Shown one piece after another: positions 22,511 through 33,782 of a DNA stretch of 60,000 nt. A model generated the notes under the pieces. The model saw only the letters and a list, made by a program, of their open reading frames with translations, was not told where the DNA came from and did not search any database. Each line of letters begins with the position of its first letter. Position 1 is the first letter of the stretch. Position numbers and translations under genes: made by a program. Where the stretch lies: contig NC_045146.1 of the NCBI RefSeq assembly GCF_008831285.2, forward strand, positions 17,045,149 to 17,105,148, read 5' to 3'. Source of the stretch: Nymphaea colorata. Its lineage: Eukaryota > Streptophyta > Magnoliopsida > Nymphaeales > Nymphaeaceae.

Positions 22511-22689
22511 ATATCATTGTTGGAGAAAATGTTTTTTTTATTCGACAGCAAGTCAGCTGAAAAAGGAACAAGCACATTTTTGGTGGGGCATGTTGATCAA
22601 CGCACTGTGAGTCTGTGAGCTGTCGGGGACATGAACAATAATGAGCCTTGAAGAGCTTATTGATCATGGTAAAAGCTTTTGAACGTCGC

Positions 22690-22990
22690 CTGTGGAGGAG
22701 TTGTTGACGGGAATGATTTCAGAGCTGAAAAGGCTTTCGAAGTCCGCCGCAAACCCCGTGCCATAATCATAAAGCCTGGTTGGATTGTCATAGGTGCCCG
22801 TCTATTGCTGCTGCTGGTCCTGTCCCTGGAAGTGAGGTCGAGGGCGCCTAACCTGTTGACTGCAGCATCGCCGGAACATTGCAAGCTTTGGCCAGTACAA
22901 GAAAAGGAAGTGGAATTGAAGAAGCTTGTAAGGGCGGTGAAGCAGGGAATGAAGGCAAGGAGGAGGGCCAAGAAGAGGGTAAAATGATAT
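22690..22990 (-). pseudogene. LecRK lectin-domain fragment with frameshift
   Basis: Minus-strand homology to the first 100 or so codons of the LecRKs: LLLAFIPCFTALTSFFNST, CSGDAAVN and LGALDLTSRDR. After a shift near 22810 the other frame gives YDNPTRLYDYGTGFAADF and SSEIIPVNN. The aligned start codon is lost and nothing beyond the first third of the lectin domain remains. It is more diverged than the other fragments, so probably the oldest member of the array. Confidence 0.7.
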
Positions 22991-24289
22991 CTTATGAGGA
23001 TCTCGCGAAGAACAGTTGGAAATCTTGTGTGGTGTCCTGTATTACGAGTTCATACCTGCCTAATTGTGAAAATCAGTCGTCATTTTTTTTAGGTGCTATT
23101 TAAACTACTGCTTATTGTCACTTAAAAAAAAAACAGAAAAGTTCACAAGGGAAAAAATATAAGGTAGCATTTGGAGTGTCACCGGCCAACCGTTCCTGGG
23201 TCCGTGTGGCACGAGGATCCACCAATCTGCCTCAAGCCTAAAGCGGCATCCAAGTGCGATAGCAGAATATGCATAAAGAAAGCAAAGTATACAAAGAGGA
23301 TACAAGAACTTGCAATTAATTGTTTCATTCACTTTGAAATACAGTACATCACACAAGAGAAGGTAAGCAAGGAGATTAGCTTGTCTTTCCTTACAAGAGT
23401 GCTTCAAGGATCACACAAGAGTTGTCGTGCCAAACGACCTAAAACAAAGGAACCCCAAGCATGATACTTAACCCAGAGGAAAGATACTCCCTTACAAGTG
23501 AAAAGACATGTAGCAATAGACACTAAATAAAAGAAAGACTGTACACTGGCACATAGGATCTTTTATTTTTGCATTTAACTTTTATGTAATATCTTTACGT
23601 AATTGTTTTAAAAATTGTCAAGATTTTCTAAAGAAAAATAACTCTACTATATTAGACCCAATAAAAATAAGGCCGGTTGAAACCCATACACGCTGTGTGA
23701 TTCTACTCTATTTTCTATGAAGTGGCATCATTTTGTGAAGGCAAGTGCAGATCATAAAGTTAATTTTGTGAAGGCAAGTGCGCCAACCAAGGACATTTTA
23801 TGCCTTTTTCAGCTCGCACACAAACAGGCGATAGGTACATGGTTTAAGCTCCAGATCAGATGTTCGCTAGACGCAGTCTTGATTGAGATCACCAGCTCGC
23901 ATTTATTTGTAGGGCCAAATTGACCTGTTCTTGGTTGAAATAAATCCATTTACTATCTAAAAGGACAAAAGCATTCAATTTTTCTTACTTCCCCAACCAC
24001 CCAAGGAGCTTTAAAATTTTCTTAAATTTTCCACTTCCCAAGGGTAATGTAGCATAGCTGAGTGGTCCAGCTGCTAGTACGATTACTAACTATGGGCGCT
24101 TACTATGGGCGCTACTTCATAAAACTGAAAACGGTGCGTGATATTAGACGACCATGCCTTGCTCCCTACTTAGGTCTTGAAACAGCTCTTACTGTGGAAA
24201 CAGGGGAGAAAAGGAAGAGGAACTTCTGCCTCTTTAGAGTATCCCTTGTTAATAGAGATGCCTCATTTGAAAAAGACCTCAAAAAGCTC
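22991..24289. other. Intergenic repeats, no gene recognised
   Basis: 23340-23465 repeats 1385-1500. 24060-24090 carries TAGCTGAGTGG, an exact tRNA A-box-like string, but no B box or cloverleaf follows. Nothing else is identified. Confidence 0.4.
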
Positions 24290-24535
24290 AGGTGATTTGT
24301 AAAAAATACCGACTGACCATATTTCTACGAAGAATCAAGCTTCGCCAAAAGTCCATTGAACTCACTAACGTATGCCACAGATCTCTAGCGTTTGCAGATG
24401 ATCTATTGATGTTCTGTACAGCTGCGAACAGCACAATGTATGCAGGCAAAGATGGCCTTGCGGTATTAAGAAGACAGTCGGGTCTAAGCGTGTCTGCGGT
24501 TGTGAGCTTGAACCAGCTAGAACTACTGAGATAGC
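24290..24535 (+). mobile_element. LINE reverse transcriptase fragment with FADD box
   Basis: An open 80-codon stretch containing LAFADDLLMFCTAANS followed by a SGLSVSA block. These are the catalytic FADD region and the downstream SGL motif of L1-type RT. The fragment ends at a stop at 24532. It is a piece of ORF2 only, with no flanking LINE ends. Confidence 0.75.
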
Positions 24536-24559
24536 TGAGATTATCTGGCGGCAAGTAAA

Positions 24560-24849
24560 GGATCTCCTAACTACGACAAAATGGGGTAGTAGTGGCGTTA
24601 AATTAACAGCAGCTCTGACGCTAAATCGCAGTTGCTCTTGGAGGTTTCTTAGAAAATACATCAATGAGTGGGAGAGATAAAATAGGCAACCTCAATCCCT
24701 ATAAGTGGGGTGTAATATTCGTACATTGCCACTTGCTCAATATTTTATGATATGATGTAACTCTCCAATCAAGTTGTTAGTTTGCTCAATATTTTATGAT
24801 ATGATGGAACTCTCCAATCAAGTTGTTAGTAAGTTCATCCGCCGGCTTT
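24560..24849. repeat. Repeat flank of truncated lectin fragment, with 49-bp tandem
   Basis: Matches 1560-2004. A 49-bp unit (TTGCTCAATATTTTATGATA...) is tandemly duplicated at 24733-24781 and 24782-24830; the 1.9 kb copy has it once. 24567 resembles a decayed CACTA-type end. Confidence 0.55.
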
Positions 24850-24882
24850 GAACTTCTGGTGTAGAGGTGGTTGGGTTGGCAT
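24850..24882 (-). pseudogene. Left piece of lectin fragment split by copia A
   Basis: Corresponds to 1993-2025 of the fragment at 2005-2238 (same truncation breakpoint, GAACTTCTGGTGTAG). The rest of the fragment resumes at 30277, on the far side of copia A. Confidence 0.65.
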
Positions 24883-25539
24883 TGTGGGTCGGGTCCAGCC
24901 TCAAAGGGACCCGAAGTCACTTAAGTGATGGGCGGAGAAAACAAAAAGGAGGGCACGCGATGTGCCCCCTCTCTCTCAATTTTTTTCAGACGTTTCTCTC
25001 TCTCTCTAGGGTTCCGTTTTTTGGGAAAAGAAAAAGGAGAGGTGTGGTCTCTCGTGCTCTCTCTTGGTGGCTGCATAGCAAGAGGAGAGAAAAAGAATAA
25101 GAGAAGAGAGAAGGAGAAGAGGAAAGGAGAGAAGGAGAAAAAGAAGAGAAGGTTGCGAGCATTTAGCTAGAGCAAGATTCGATTCCAACGAGGAGGCGAA
25201 ACGCATCTCCTCCCAATCCACGTTTTGGGCATTCAATCGGTGATATTTTCCTTGTTTTTCTCATATAGTTTTGATGAGATATTATTGTTTGAGGGTTGGC
25301 TTTATGTAGCCCCTCGTGGGAAAACTTATATCATTGATTATAGTGGATTGAGTTTTGGGTCGTAGTACTCCGTGGTTTTTACCCTCATTGTTAAGAGGGG
25401 TTTTCCACGTAAAAATCTTCTCGTGCATTTGTGATTGCTTAGTCGTTGTTTTGTTGCTTCTTGCATGATCGGTTTGGGCTATACTTCGTTGTTGAATCTT
25501 TTTTAGTAGATTCGTGTTTATCCGCATTCTATCCCAACA
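24883..25539 (+). repeat. 5' LTR of copia A
   Basis: Starts TGTGGGTCGGG (one T lost from TGTTGGG) and ends ATCCCAACA. The TGTTGGG/CCCAACA terminal inverted repeat defines the true ends. It contains a long purine-rich GAGAAGGAGAA stretch (25080-25155). Confidence 0.9.
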
Positions 25540-25542
25540 AAG

Positions 25543-25555
25543 TAGTATTAGAGCC
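25543..25555 (+). other. Primer binding site of copia A
   Basis: TAGTATTAGAGCC, 3 bases after the LTR, is two changes away from TGGTATCAGAGCC (initiator tRNA-Met type). Confidence 0.7.
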
Positions 25556-25558
25556 AAC

Positions 25559-26355
25559 ATGGTGGATAATAAAATTGATTTTGGTACTAGCCGTATGATT
25601 AGTCTAAATGGGACTAATTATAGTCTATGGAAAAATAAGATGAAAGATCTCTTATATGTGAAGGCTATGCACCTCCCAGTTTTTGCCAAAGAAAAGCCCG
25701 ATTCTAAGTCTGACGAAGAATGGGAATTTGAACACGAACAAGTTTGTGGTTTCATTCGACAATTTGTGGATGAAAATGTTTATAACCATATTCAAGATGA
25801 AAATCATGCATGTAGTTTGTGGACAAAATTAGAAAATCTTTATGCCTCCAAGACAGGAAGTAGTAAATTATTTCTTCTGAAAAGATTGATGAATTTGAGA
25901 TTCAGGGAGGGCAGTTCAGTGTCAGATTTTCTAAATAATTTTCAGGGGGTCATTAGTTAGTTATCCAGTATGGGCGTTAAATTTGAAGATGAGATTTTGG
26001 GATTATTATTGCTTGCTACTTTGCCTGATTCGTAGGAGACATTTAGAGTCTCGCTTACTAACTCTGCAGCTAATGGGGTTGTTTCTTTAGAGACTGTTAA
26101 GTGAGGTATTCTCAATGAGTAGATGAGAAGAAAATCTCAGGCTTGCTCTTCTCAGACAGAGGTTCTTTTTACAGAGAACAGGGGAGGAGTAAATTCAAGA
26201 GTGACAGGGGCAGAGATAAAAGCAGAAGCAAGTCCAAATCGAGATATAAGAATTTGGAATGTCATCACTGTGGAAAGAAAGGACACATAAAGAAGTACTG
26301 CTTCCAGCTGAAGAAGGAGAATAAAATTGGGGAGAAACAGGAGAAGAAAAATGAC
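25559..26355 (+). pseudogene. Copia A gag remnant
   Basis: ATG 25559 (MVDNKIDFG) opens 133 codons with [17 protein letters not shown], typical of the copia UBN2 Gag, up to a TAG at 25958-25960. The same frame then continues the homology with further stops near 26034 and 26100. The zinc knuckle CHHCGKKGHIKKYC is complete (CX2CX4HX4C) but lies in a different frame (open 26143-26358). It is a broken structural protein. Confidence 0.85.
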
Positions 26356-26359
26356 TGAG

Positions 26360-27572
26360 ATGACAATGTCGCAGCAGCTGCACAACATGAAATATTTGTT
26401 GTTTGTGATGCTAACATGGTTAATGTTGCTAGAGACGATACTTGTTGGCTTGTTGATAGTGGTTGAGCTCTTCATGTTACTTCCCATAAGGATTTTTTCT
26501 CTTCATATATTTCTGGTGATTTTCGTACTTTGAGAATGGTAATAGTTCTTTGTCTCACATTGTAGGCAAAGGCGACGTCATTCTGAAGAATGCGAATGGA
26601 GCTCTATTGAAGCTGACAGATGTGAGGCATGCACCTGACATGCATCTGAACCTTATCTCTGCAGGAAGGCTCGATGAAGAAGGGTATCACAACACGTTTG
26701 GCGACGGCCAGTGGAAGCTTACCAGAGGTTCCTTGATTATTGTTCGAGGCATGCAACAATAATCTTTATACTATGCAGGCATCGATTTCCAGAGACATGG
26801 TACATGTGACACAGGATGAGAAATCTATAGAATTGTGGCACAGGAGGCTGGGACATATGAGTGACAAGGGACTGCAATTCTTGATCAAGAAGAATCTTCT
26901 GTCAGATGTAAAGAAGGATAAACTTGATAAATGCAGTCATTGTTTTGCAGGGAAGCAGACACGGGTCTCTTTCAAGAGTCATCCACCTTCTAGAAAGTCA
27001 GAAGCACTTGAGCTGGTTCATACAGATGTATGCGGTCCTATGAAAGTAAGTTCACATGGTGGTGCACTTTATTTTGTCACGTTTATTGATGATTTTTTCA
27101 GGAAAGTTTGGGTCTATTCTTTGAATAGGAAAGACCAAGTCCTTGGTGTTTTCAAGGACTTTCATGCACTGGTTGAAAGGCAGTCTGAAAAAAGAAGCTG
27201 AAGTGTGTTGGCAACGATAATGGGGGAGAGTATATTGGTCCATTTGATTAGTATTGCAGATCTCATGGCATCAGGCATCAGAAGACTCCACCTAAGACTC
27301 CTCCATTGAATGGCATAGCAGAAAGGATGAACAGGACACTCATGGAGAGAGTTAGATGTCTCCTATCTGAAGCTAAGTTATCTGATTCTTTTTTGTGTGA
27401 AGCTTTACGTACTGCTGCTTATGTGATTAACTTGTCTCCACATGTTCCTTTGGATGGTGATGTTCCTAACAGAGTTTGGTATGGGAAAGATGTATCCTAT
27501 GAGCACTTACGTGTATTTGGATGCAGGGCATTTGTGCATATACCAAAGGATGAGAGATCGAAGTTGGAATAA
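26360..27572 (+). pseudogene. Copia A protease and integrase remnant
   Basis: Protease WLVDSG is followed at once by a TGA (26464-26466). A lost base near 26538 shifts the frame. Integrase has the HHCC finger (LWHRRLGHM...CSHC), the Asp-bearing VHTDVCGPM and FIDDFFRKVWVY, a frameshift near 27196-27201, a TAG at 27249-27251, and the Glu-bearing LNGIAERMNRT. The stretch stops with a TAA at 27570-27572. Confidence 0.85.
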
Positions 27573-27587
27573 AAAAGCAGGCAGTGC

Positions 27588-29563
27588 GTGTTTTTGGGTT
27601 ATGGCCATGATGAATTTGGTTATAGATTTTATGATCCAGTTGAAAAGAAGCTTGTCAGAAGCAGGGATGTTGTATTTGCTGAAGATCAGAATATTGAGGA
27701 TATTCAGAAAGCAGTAAAGAATTCTTCTCATAGCAGCTATTTACCAGTTGATGTAGATCCTATTCCCTTGCAGAATACTTCAAGAGCAGTGCCAGATGAT
27801 GCTGTTGGGCAGATACATGATAGAGAAGTACAAGTAGACATGCCATATATTCCTAATTCAGATGACGAATGTGACGATCATAACTTGGAGGGTTCTTCCT
27901 CAGATGTAGATCGGCAGCGAAGATCCACGAGGGAGCGGCGTCCCTCAACTAGATATCCCGCACATGACTATATTTTGTTGACCGATAGTGGTGAGCCTGA
28001 ATGCTATGAAGAAGCTATGCATGATGTGCACAAGGAAAAGTGGATGGAAGCCATGAAAGATGAGATGCAGTCACTTTACGACAACCACACCTCTGAGCTT
28101 GTGGAGTTGCCCCAAGGCAAGAGGGCATTGAGAAACAAATGGGTTTTTAGAGTGAAGCATGATGAAAACTCTCTAAACCCAAGATACAAAGCTAGGTTGG
28201 TTGTGAAGGGGTTCAATCAGAGGAAAGGAGTTGACTTTGACGAGATATTCTCACTGGTGGTCAAGATGTCATCTATCAGAGTTGTTCTTAGTTTGGCAGC
28301 CAGTCTTGATTTGGAGATCAAGTAGATGGATGTGAAGACAGTTTTTCTTCATGGTGATCTTGATGAGGAAATTTACATGATGCAGGCCGAAGGTTTTCTT
28401 GTGAAAGGTAAAGAAAACCATGTTTGCAGATTAAAGAAAAGCTTGTATGGTCTGAAGCAGACACCTAGGCAATGGTACAAGAAGTTCGAGTCATTTATGG
28501 GGGAGTATGGCTACACCAAGACTATTTCAGATCACTGCGTCTTTGTAAAGAAATTCTAGGTGATGATTTTGTCATTTTGTTGATTTATGTTGATGACATG
28601 CTTATTGTTGGTAATAATATCTCGAGAATTTCAAACTTGAAAAAGGAGTTGAGCAAGTCTTTTGTTATAAAAGACTTGGGACCTGCTAGTCAGATTTTGG
28701 GTATGAAGATCACACGAGATAGGAAGTCGAAGAAGCTTTGGCTATCTCAAGAGAAGTACATTGAGAAGGTACTTCAAATATTTCACATGGACAAGGCAAA
28801 GCCTGTTAGCACTCCTCTTGCAGCGCATTTCAAGTTGAGCACCAAGCAGAGTCCAATGACAGATTCAGAAAAGGAAGATATGGAGAAGATTCCGTATGCC
28901 TCAGTCACAGGTAGTCTGATGTATGCTATGGTATGTACTAGACCTGATATTGCTCATTCAGTTGGTGTTGTTAGTCGGTTTGTCTCAAATCTAGGAAAGA
29001 AACACTGTGAAGCAGTTAAATGGATTTTGAGATACCTTCGTGGGACTACCAGTTTCTCACTTTGTTTTGGGGCAGAAAAATCTATTCTTGTTGGTTATAC
29101 AGATTTAGACATGGCAGGAGACATTGACAGGAGAAGATCTATATCTGGTTTTTTATTGACATATGCAGGTGGTGCAGTTTCTTGGCAATCCAGACTTCAG
29201 AAATGTGTAGCATTATCAACTACTGAAGCAGAGTTTATTGCAGCTACAGAGGCGAGCAAGGAGCTCCTATGGATGAAGAGGTTCATGCAGGAACTTCAGT
29301 TCAGTAAAGACAAGTATGTGCTTTACTGTGACAGTCAGAGTGTTATTCACCTTGGAAAGAATTCTACTTTTCATGCAAGGTCAAAGCATATAGACGTAAG
29401 GTATCATTGGATACGTGATGTTCTAGAGTCGAAGCAGCTTGTTCTTGATAAGATCCATACAAATGATAATCCTGCAGATATGATGACGAAGTCTCTATCT
29501 AAAGAGAAACATGATATGTGTAGAGACTTAGTTGGGATGACTGCCTTTAAGGCAGTATATTAA
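27588..29563 (+). pseudogene. Copia A reverse transcriptase and RNase H remnant
   Basis: The connection region is followed by RT ([50 protein letters not shown]). Stops are at 28323-28325 and 28557-28559 with a shift near 28555, after which 28560-29563 is one open frame carrying the catalytic YVDD (28586-28597), RNase H GYTDLDMAGD, STTEAEFIAA and YCDSQSVIHL, and the end HARSKHIDVRYHW. Over 330 codons of RT/RNase H remain uninterrupted, consistent with the element's relative youth. Confidence 0.88.
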
Positions 29564-29600
29564 TTTTATTCATTTTTGCAGGAATATTCCCTCACTTGAG

Positions 29601-29615
29601 GCTGGAGGGGGAGTT
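29601..29615 (+). other. Polypurine tract of copia A
   Basis: GCTGGAGGGGGAGTT lies immediately before the 3' LTR. Confidence 0.75.
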
Positions 29616-30276
29616 TGTTGGGTCGGGTCCAGCCTCAATGGGACCCGATCCAACCCATCACTTAAGTGACGGGCGGAGAAAACAAAAAGGGGGGCACGCG
29701 ATGTGCCCCCTCTCTCTCAATTTTTTCGGACGTCTCTCTCTCTCTCTCTCTCTCTAGGGTTCTGTTTTTTGGGAAAATAAAAAGGAGAGGTGTAGTCTCT
29801 CGTGCTCTCTCTTGGTGGCTGCATAGCAAGAGGAGAGAAGAATAAGAAGAGAGGAGAGAAGGAGAAGAGGAAAGGAGAGAAGGAGAAAAGGAAGAGAAGG
29901 TTGCGAGCATTTGGCTAGAGCAAGATTCGATTCCAACGAGCAGGCGAAACGCATCTCCTCCCAATCCACGTTTTGGGCATTCAATCAGTGATATTTTCCT
30001 TGGTTTTCTCATATAGTTTTGATGAGATATTATTGTTTGAGGGTTGGCTTTATGTAGCCCCTCGTGGGAAAACTTATATCATTGATTATAGTGGATTGAG
30101 TTTTGGGTCGTAGTACCCCGTGGTTTTTACCCTCATTGCTAAGAGGGGTTTTCCACGTAAAAATCTTCTCGTGCATTTGTGATTGCTTGGTCGTTGTTTT
30201 GTCGCTTCTTGCATGATCGGTTTGGGCTATACTTCGTTGTTGAATCTTTTTTAGTAAATTCGTGTTTATCCGCATT
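29616..30276 (+). repeat. 3' LTR of copia A, 3' end trimmed
   Basis: Starts TGTTGGGTCGGG after the purine tract and is nearly identical to the 5' LTR up to CCGCATT. It then passes directly into lectin sequence (ATATGGCCCAACC) instead of CTATCCCAACA. The shared CCCAAC string points to a deletion at microhomology. Confidence 0.88.
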
Positions 30277-30483
30277 ATATGGCCCAACCGATGTTGTTGT
30301 GGATGTTCTTGCTCCTCCCCGTGGAAGTGAGTTGTAGGTTGCCGTCCGTGTTGATCAGGCATCGTCAAAATGCGTTACGTTTTGGGCATTAGAGAAGAAA
30401 GGGAAATTGAAGGTGCTTGTAAGGGAGGTGGACCAATGAATGAAGGGGAGGACAAGAACAAAAAAGACGGGCAGCTGAGACAT
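30277..30483 (-). pseudogene. Right piece of lectin fragment split by copia A
   Basis: From ATG 30483 (MSQLPVFFVLVL) a signal peptide, STSLTSTFNF and NAQNVTHF match the LecRKs; the frame breaks near 30356. With 24850-24882 it makes the same truncated fragment as 2005-2238. It is the upstream half of the copia A target. Confidence 0.75.
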
Positions 30484-30539
30484 GGTAGAAACACGAGGAG
30501 AGAAAAAAAGAGAGAGGTCTGGAGAAAGACTATGGTGGT

Positions 30540-30955
30540 GACTCATAATTGACATGATCGTTGGTAAAATTAATGCCAGTGAAAAGGTTATTTTTACCGA
30601 TGTCCACTGTAAAAACATATTTTCAGCGACATGTATCCCTCACGTTGGTGACGGCCAATGTTCATCGATGTTTACCTCTGAACATCAGCTAAAGTCAATC
30701 TTCACCGATATCACTTCTTAGACTTCTATTGGTAAAAATGAACTTTCATGGACTGCTATTTTTCCATGTGTTGGTGAATCCACGTTCTTTTTAGTGCCAT
30801 ATTTAATTATTGTTGAATCTAAAATAGCATTCATGATTACAACCACGCATTCTGAAGTAATGATATAATGCTTACGGAGAATTTATTTTTATAACATGTA
30901 TAGTGAGAATACAATGTTTTTCTTATCAAGCGCCTACGATTCATCTTCCGAGGGG
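30540..30955. other. Possible DNA-transposon remnant with TTCACCGAT repeats
   Basis: Short repeats of the type TTCACCGATAT, TTTACCGATGT and TTCAGCGACATG occur between 30590 and 30720, resembling subterminal repeats of plant CACTA-like elements. No terminal repeat or transposase is seen, so the call is weak. 30800-30955 holds nothing recognised. Confidence 0.2.
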
Positions 30956-31191
30956 TGATTAAATCTATCATCTTATTTCCTAATGCTAGGGCTTTCGACA
31001 CATCTCATTTCTTCAGCTACTACCAAATAAGCTATATACTGGGCTTGATTATTTCCCCAAGAACTCCCATGGCACTGATTTGGAAAAGCCATCATCCTTC
31101 GATTAATTTGTCAACAACTTATAAAGTTTTATGGCCTGCCACTGCAATCGCTAGAGATTGTCATCAGCTCATGGCAATCTGAGCAAAAGTG

Positions 31192-31254
<63 letters not shown>

Positions 31255-32150
31255 CTTGTATGAAAGCTTTGTTTCTCTCTCTGTCTCTCGTTTGGACGCA
31301 GGTTGCGTTTGTTCCCCTTTATCGGCCGGCCACTATGGCCAACAAAGTCCTAGGCTTCTTCTGTGGGTTGTCTGCTTCATTGCCCACAAAAAAAAATGAT
31401 TTCTTCTTGTTTGTTTTGATATTACTTCTTCATAAATTTGACGTCGTTAAGATCAAGCTTTGGTGACCCGATGTCCTTGTAATTTCTGTTTGAAGAGCCT
31501 TTTACACGATGCCTAAACTAAAGTTCATTCTATTGATTGCCTCAGGTCTAAGATGAAGGGCGACACGAGATGTTGGGGTCTTCATTCTCTAGATTTCATA
31601 TCCACGCTATAATTTTTTTTTTGTTTTTTGAAAGATTAATCATAAATTTTTACTTCTTATAGACTCCAGGGGAACAGCCCAACTAGTTGGCCCAAACAAC
31701 TGATTCAAATCTAAAGATGAACCTTTACACTCTTGTATACTGAATCACTTTTAATATCTTTATATCATTGTCAGAAAAAATCTTTTTTATTGGGTAAAAA
31801 CCTAAAAAAAATGTTAAAAACAAATCAGCTGAAAAAAGGACTAAACACGTTTTTTTAAAAAAGAAAAAGAAAAAATAAAAAAAACAAGTATTATTATCGT
31901 TTTTCATGCAATAGTACTTGCGTTATTGGATGGAACGAACATTCAGGCACTATTTCTCAATTTAGCGATTAGTTGAGTTGAGCATGTCTGCCTAAAGGGC
32001 CAGAACTGAGAATGATTGAACATTTTATTGAGTATCATGCAATCTTTGTTAAAATTTGTTATTGTGTCGCTTTGTTAATCTGCGTTGTCGCGACACAAGA
32101 TTTTATGATAAGTTTTGATTAATCATGTGCGTCATTGATATACTCGATGG
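30956..32150. repeat. LecRK 5' module, copy 4
   Basis: Aligns with 620-1345 and 3560-4260. It contains the microsatellite at 31195-31250. The end is near-identical to 3980-4230 and continues toward the CCACCCCCGCC block also found at 51760. Confidence 0.6.
31195..31250. repeat. (TA)28 microsatellite
   Basis: 56 bp of uninterrupted TA. The homologous sites at 807-826 and 22355-22370 are much shorter, so this is an expansion within the 5' module. Confidence 0.95.
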
Positions 32151-32199
32151 GTTTGCCACCCCCGCCCACACGCTGACACGCGCGCTGAAATAGAAATAA

Positions 32200-33200
32200 T
32201 TTTCAATTTTTAAAAAATAAACATGTTTATAATGAAGGAAATTTCAAATATATCTTAAAATAAAATCATGGCCCCGTATGCGTATTTTTCAGTTTTTTGA
32301 ATTTAGAAATACATTCAAAATATTTTTTATGTCAAAGCATTTGAAAAAAGCAAATAAAAGACAATCATGTGATTACTGAAGAATATAAAAATGTGTGACG
32401 GTTGGTTATTTCAAACCGCTTTTCTCCCCTTCTCTTGGCCATCAGACAGAAAATTTTCTCAACTCTTTCTTTAGTTCATCAAACGCGTACCTCTCATCTT
32501 AGGATGAGGTGAATTTTCCTCCCTTCCACCCATTTGCTGCAAGAATTGGTTGTCAGATTGAAACTTTGCCCACCCTTATTTCAAGAGATCTTAAACAGGA
32601 TTGGAGTAAGTTATTCCTAAGGTGGAAAGAGATTGCGTGTTAGAAAATGCCTTTGCTTTCATATGCAGGAGGCTTTGGCTGCTTAAGCATGTTACCTCTC
32701 GTGTAATTGGGCCTTGTTTGGGTTCTTTTTATGCTCCCAAAGCGAGCAATTAATAGACTGAATTCTATGAGAATTTGGAGAGAAAAGTGCACACTGGATT
32801 GCATGGCAAAACGTCTACTTGCATACTCTTAAGGGTGGTGTAGGTCTGACGAATTTATCATTACTGGTTGCTGCTATGAGAAGCAAAGTTGCTCTTAAAG
32901 CATGCAGTTAGGACAGCCCACATGTTGGGAGAAAAATACTTGGCGACTCATAGTTTTTTTGGCTTTTCATAGGAGCAGCTCCGCTTCCTGGTTCTTTGAG
33001 GGCCCAAAGAAATTGAGGACAAAGTTAAATTGAGCATTGGAAAGGGGAACAATGTTGTTACGAAAGGAAAGGCGGCACATTGCCCCTGTAATTTATTTGC
33101 CGTCAGTGGAGGAAATGATTGTGTTTTCGTCAAGCTTCAATCTTTGCATTATTGCAGGAAGTTTTCAACTCTGATCTTGTCTTGCTTCCAGGTAAGCTAC
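32200..33200 (+). mobile_element. LINE ORF2 3' fragment
   Basis: Plus-strand translation in broken frames gives a decayed CQIETLP block, GRLWLLKHVTSRV, EKSAHW-like text, then GGVGLTNLSLLVAAMRSKVAL, and SASWFFEGPKKLRTKL near 32980. These follow the order of the region after RT and the start of zf-RVT in plant L1 elements. 32230-32900 is the reverse complement of 5395-6020. 33130-33200 is shared with 43500-43540. Confidence 0.6.
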
Positions 33201-33215
33201 ATGGCCAGGAGGTAA

Positions 33216-33620
33216 TTGACAGACCTCAGATTTCTAAGTGCAGACAGACTTTTGCTCGACTTGAAGGGAAGGACGTCAGGGAGGTGGTGGTTTCGGACGT
33301 GTGGGGTTGTGGAACAAAGCCCATCCAAGGAGGAGCCTGAAACTGTAACAGCTCACCAACAAGACTTACCAACAATCACTCAGAGGACGATTGCATCAGC
33401 TACAGTCAAGGAAGACGTTCCAAGGAATCCAGCTACAGTTACAGCTAAAGGCAATAATCAAGAAAGTAACCAATTTAACAAGAAATCAGATGACGAACCG
33501 GCCAGGCTGCAGATTGCGTCCAAAGATGATAAGAGCAATCAAATTACTGTTACAAAGGAGGATAATGACAAACACAAATCAAAAACGTCAGCTATAGAAT
33601 TAATCATGGTAAGAATGTAA
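33216..33620 (+). CDS. Hypothetical ORF, 134 aa, unrecognised
   Basis: A hydrophilic frame rich in Lys, Asp, Gln and Thr (for example KKSDDEPARLQIASKDDK), without domain, signal peptide or membrane segment. It sits between LINE remnants and an LTR-like end, so it may be part of an element or chance. There is no paralogue in the window. Confidence 0.15.
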   Translation: MTDLRFLSADRLLLDLKGRTSGRWWFRTCGVVEQSPSKEEPETVTAHQQDLPTITQRTIASATVKEDVPRNPATVTAKGNNQESNQFNKKSDDEPARLQIASKDDKSNQITVTKEDNDKHKSKTSAIELIMVRM

Positions 33621-33624
33621 CCTC

Positions 33625-33782
33625 TCCTAAAATAGAGGAGAGACTTGAGGTGTACTATATAAATTCTGAAAGGAACCTTCCCACCGTGTGTGGTGAAGAA
33701 ACCCTCGTGGACGTATGTGCCTTCTCACCGGAGCACGTAAAAATAGTCTCTCTCTCTCAATAACCTCTGTTTTTCTAACAGA
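33625..33782 (+). mobile_element. LTR-like 3' end fragment
   Basis: The sequence ends CTGTTTTTCTAACA followed by GAGCCAGCGG, resembling a copia LTR end joined to a primer site that has lost its TGGTATCA part. A TATATAA string lies at 33656. No partner LTR or coding part was found nearby. Confidence 0.3.

Larger units (their letters stand above)
24883..30276 (+). mobile_element. Ty1/copia retrotransposon A, youngest in the window
   Basis: A 5.4-kb element with LTRs of 657 and about 661 bp, primer site, purine tract, and gag-protease-integrase-RT-RNase H order. The Gag and pol type suggest a Tork/Tnt1-like lineage (tentative). By eye the LTRs differ at about 19 substitutions in about 640 compared positions (about 3%), plus an 11-bp deletion in the left LTR. 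It lies inside a truncated lectin pseudogene. No target duplication is visible because the right LTR stops about 12 bp short of its TATCCCAACA end. Coding lesions make it non-autonomous. Confidence 0.92.

Noticed and set aside
24060-24110. Possible tRNA gene (TAGCTGAGTGG A-box string)
   Set aside because: No B box at the right distance, no acceptor stem pairing and no anticodon arm could be built. A similar string on the minus strand near 44790 suggests a decayed SINE or chance.
25080-25155. Purine-rich GAGAAG stretch in the copia A LTR as a second polypurine tract
   Set aside because: It is internal to the LTR and present in both LTRs. The real tract is next to the 3' LTR at 29601-29615.
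33216-33620. 134-codon frame as a host protein gene
   Set aside because: Kept only as a low-confidence hypothetical: hydrophilic, no domain, between LINE and LTR-like remnants, with no splice or promoter context that I can support.
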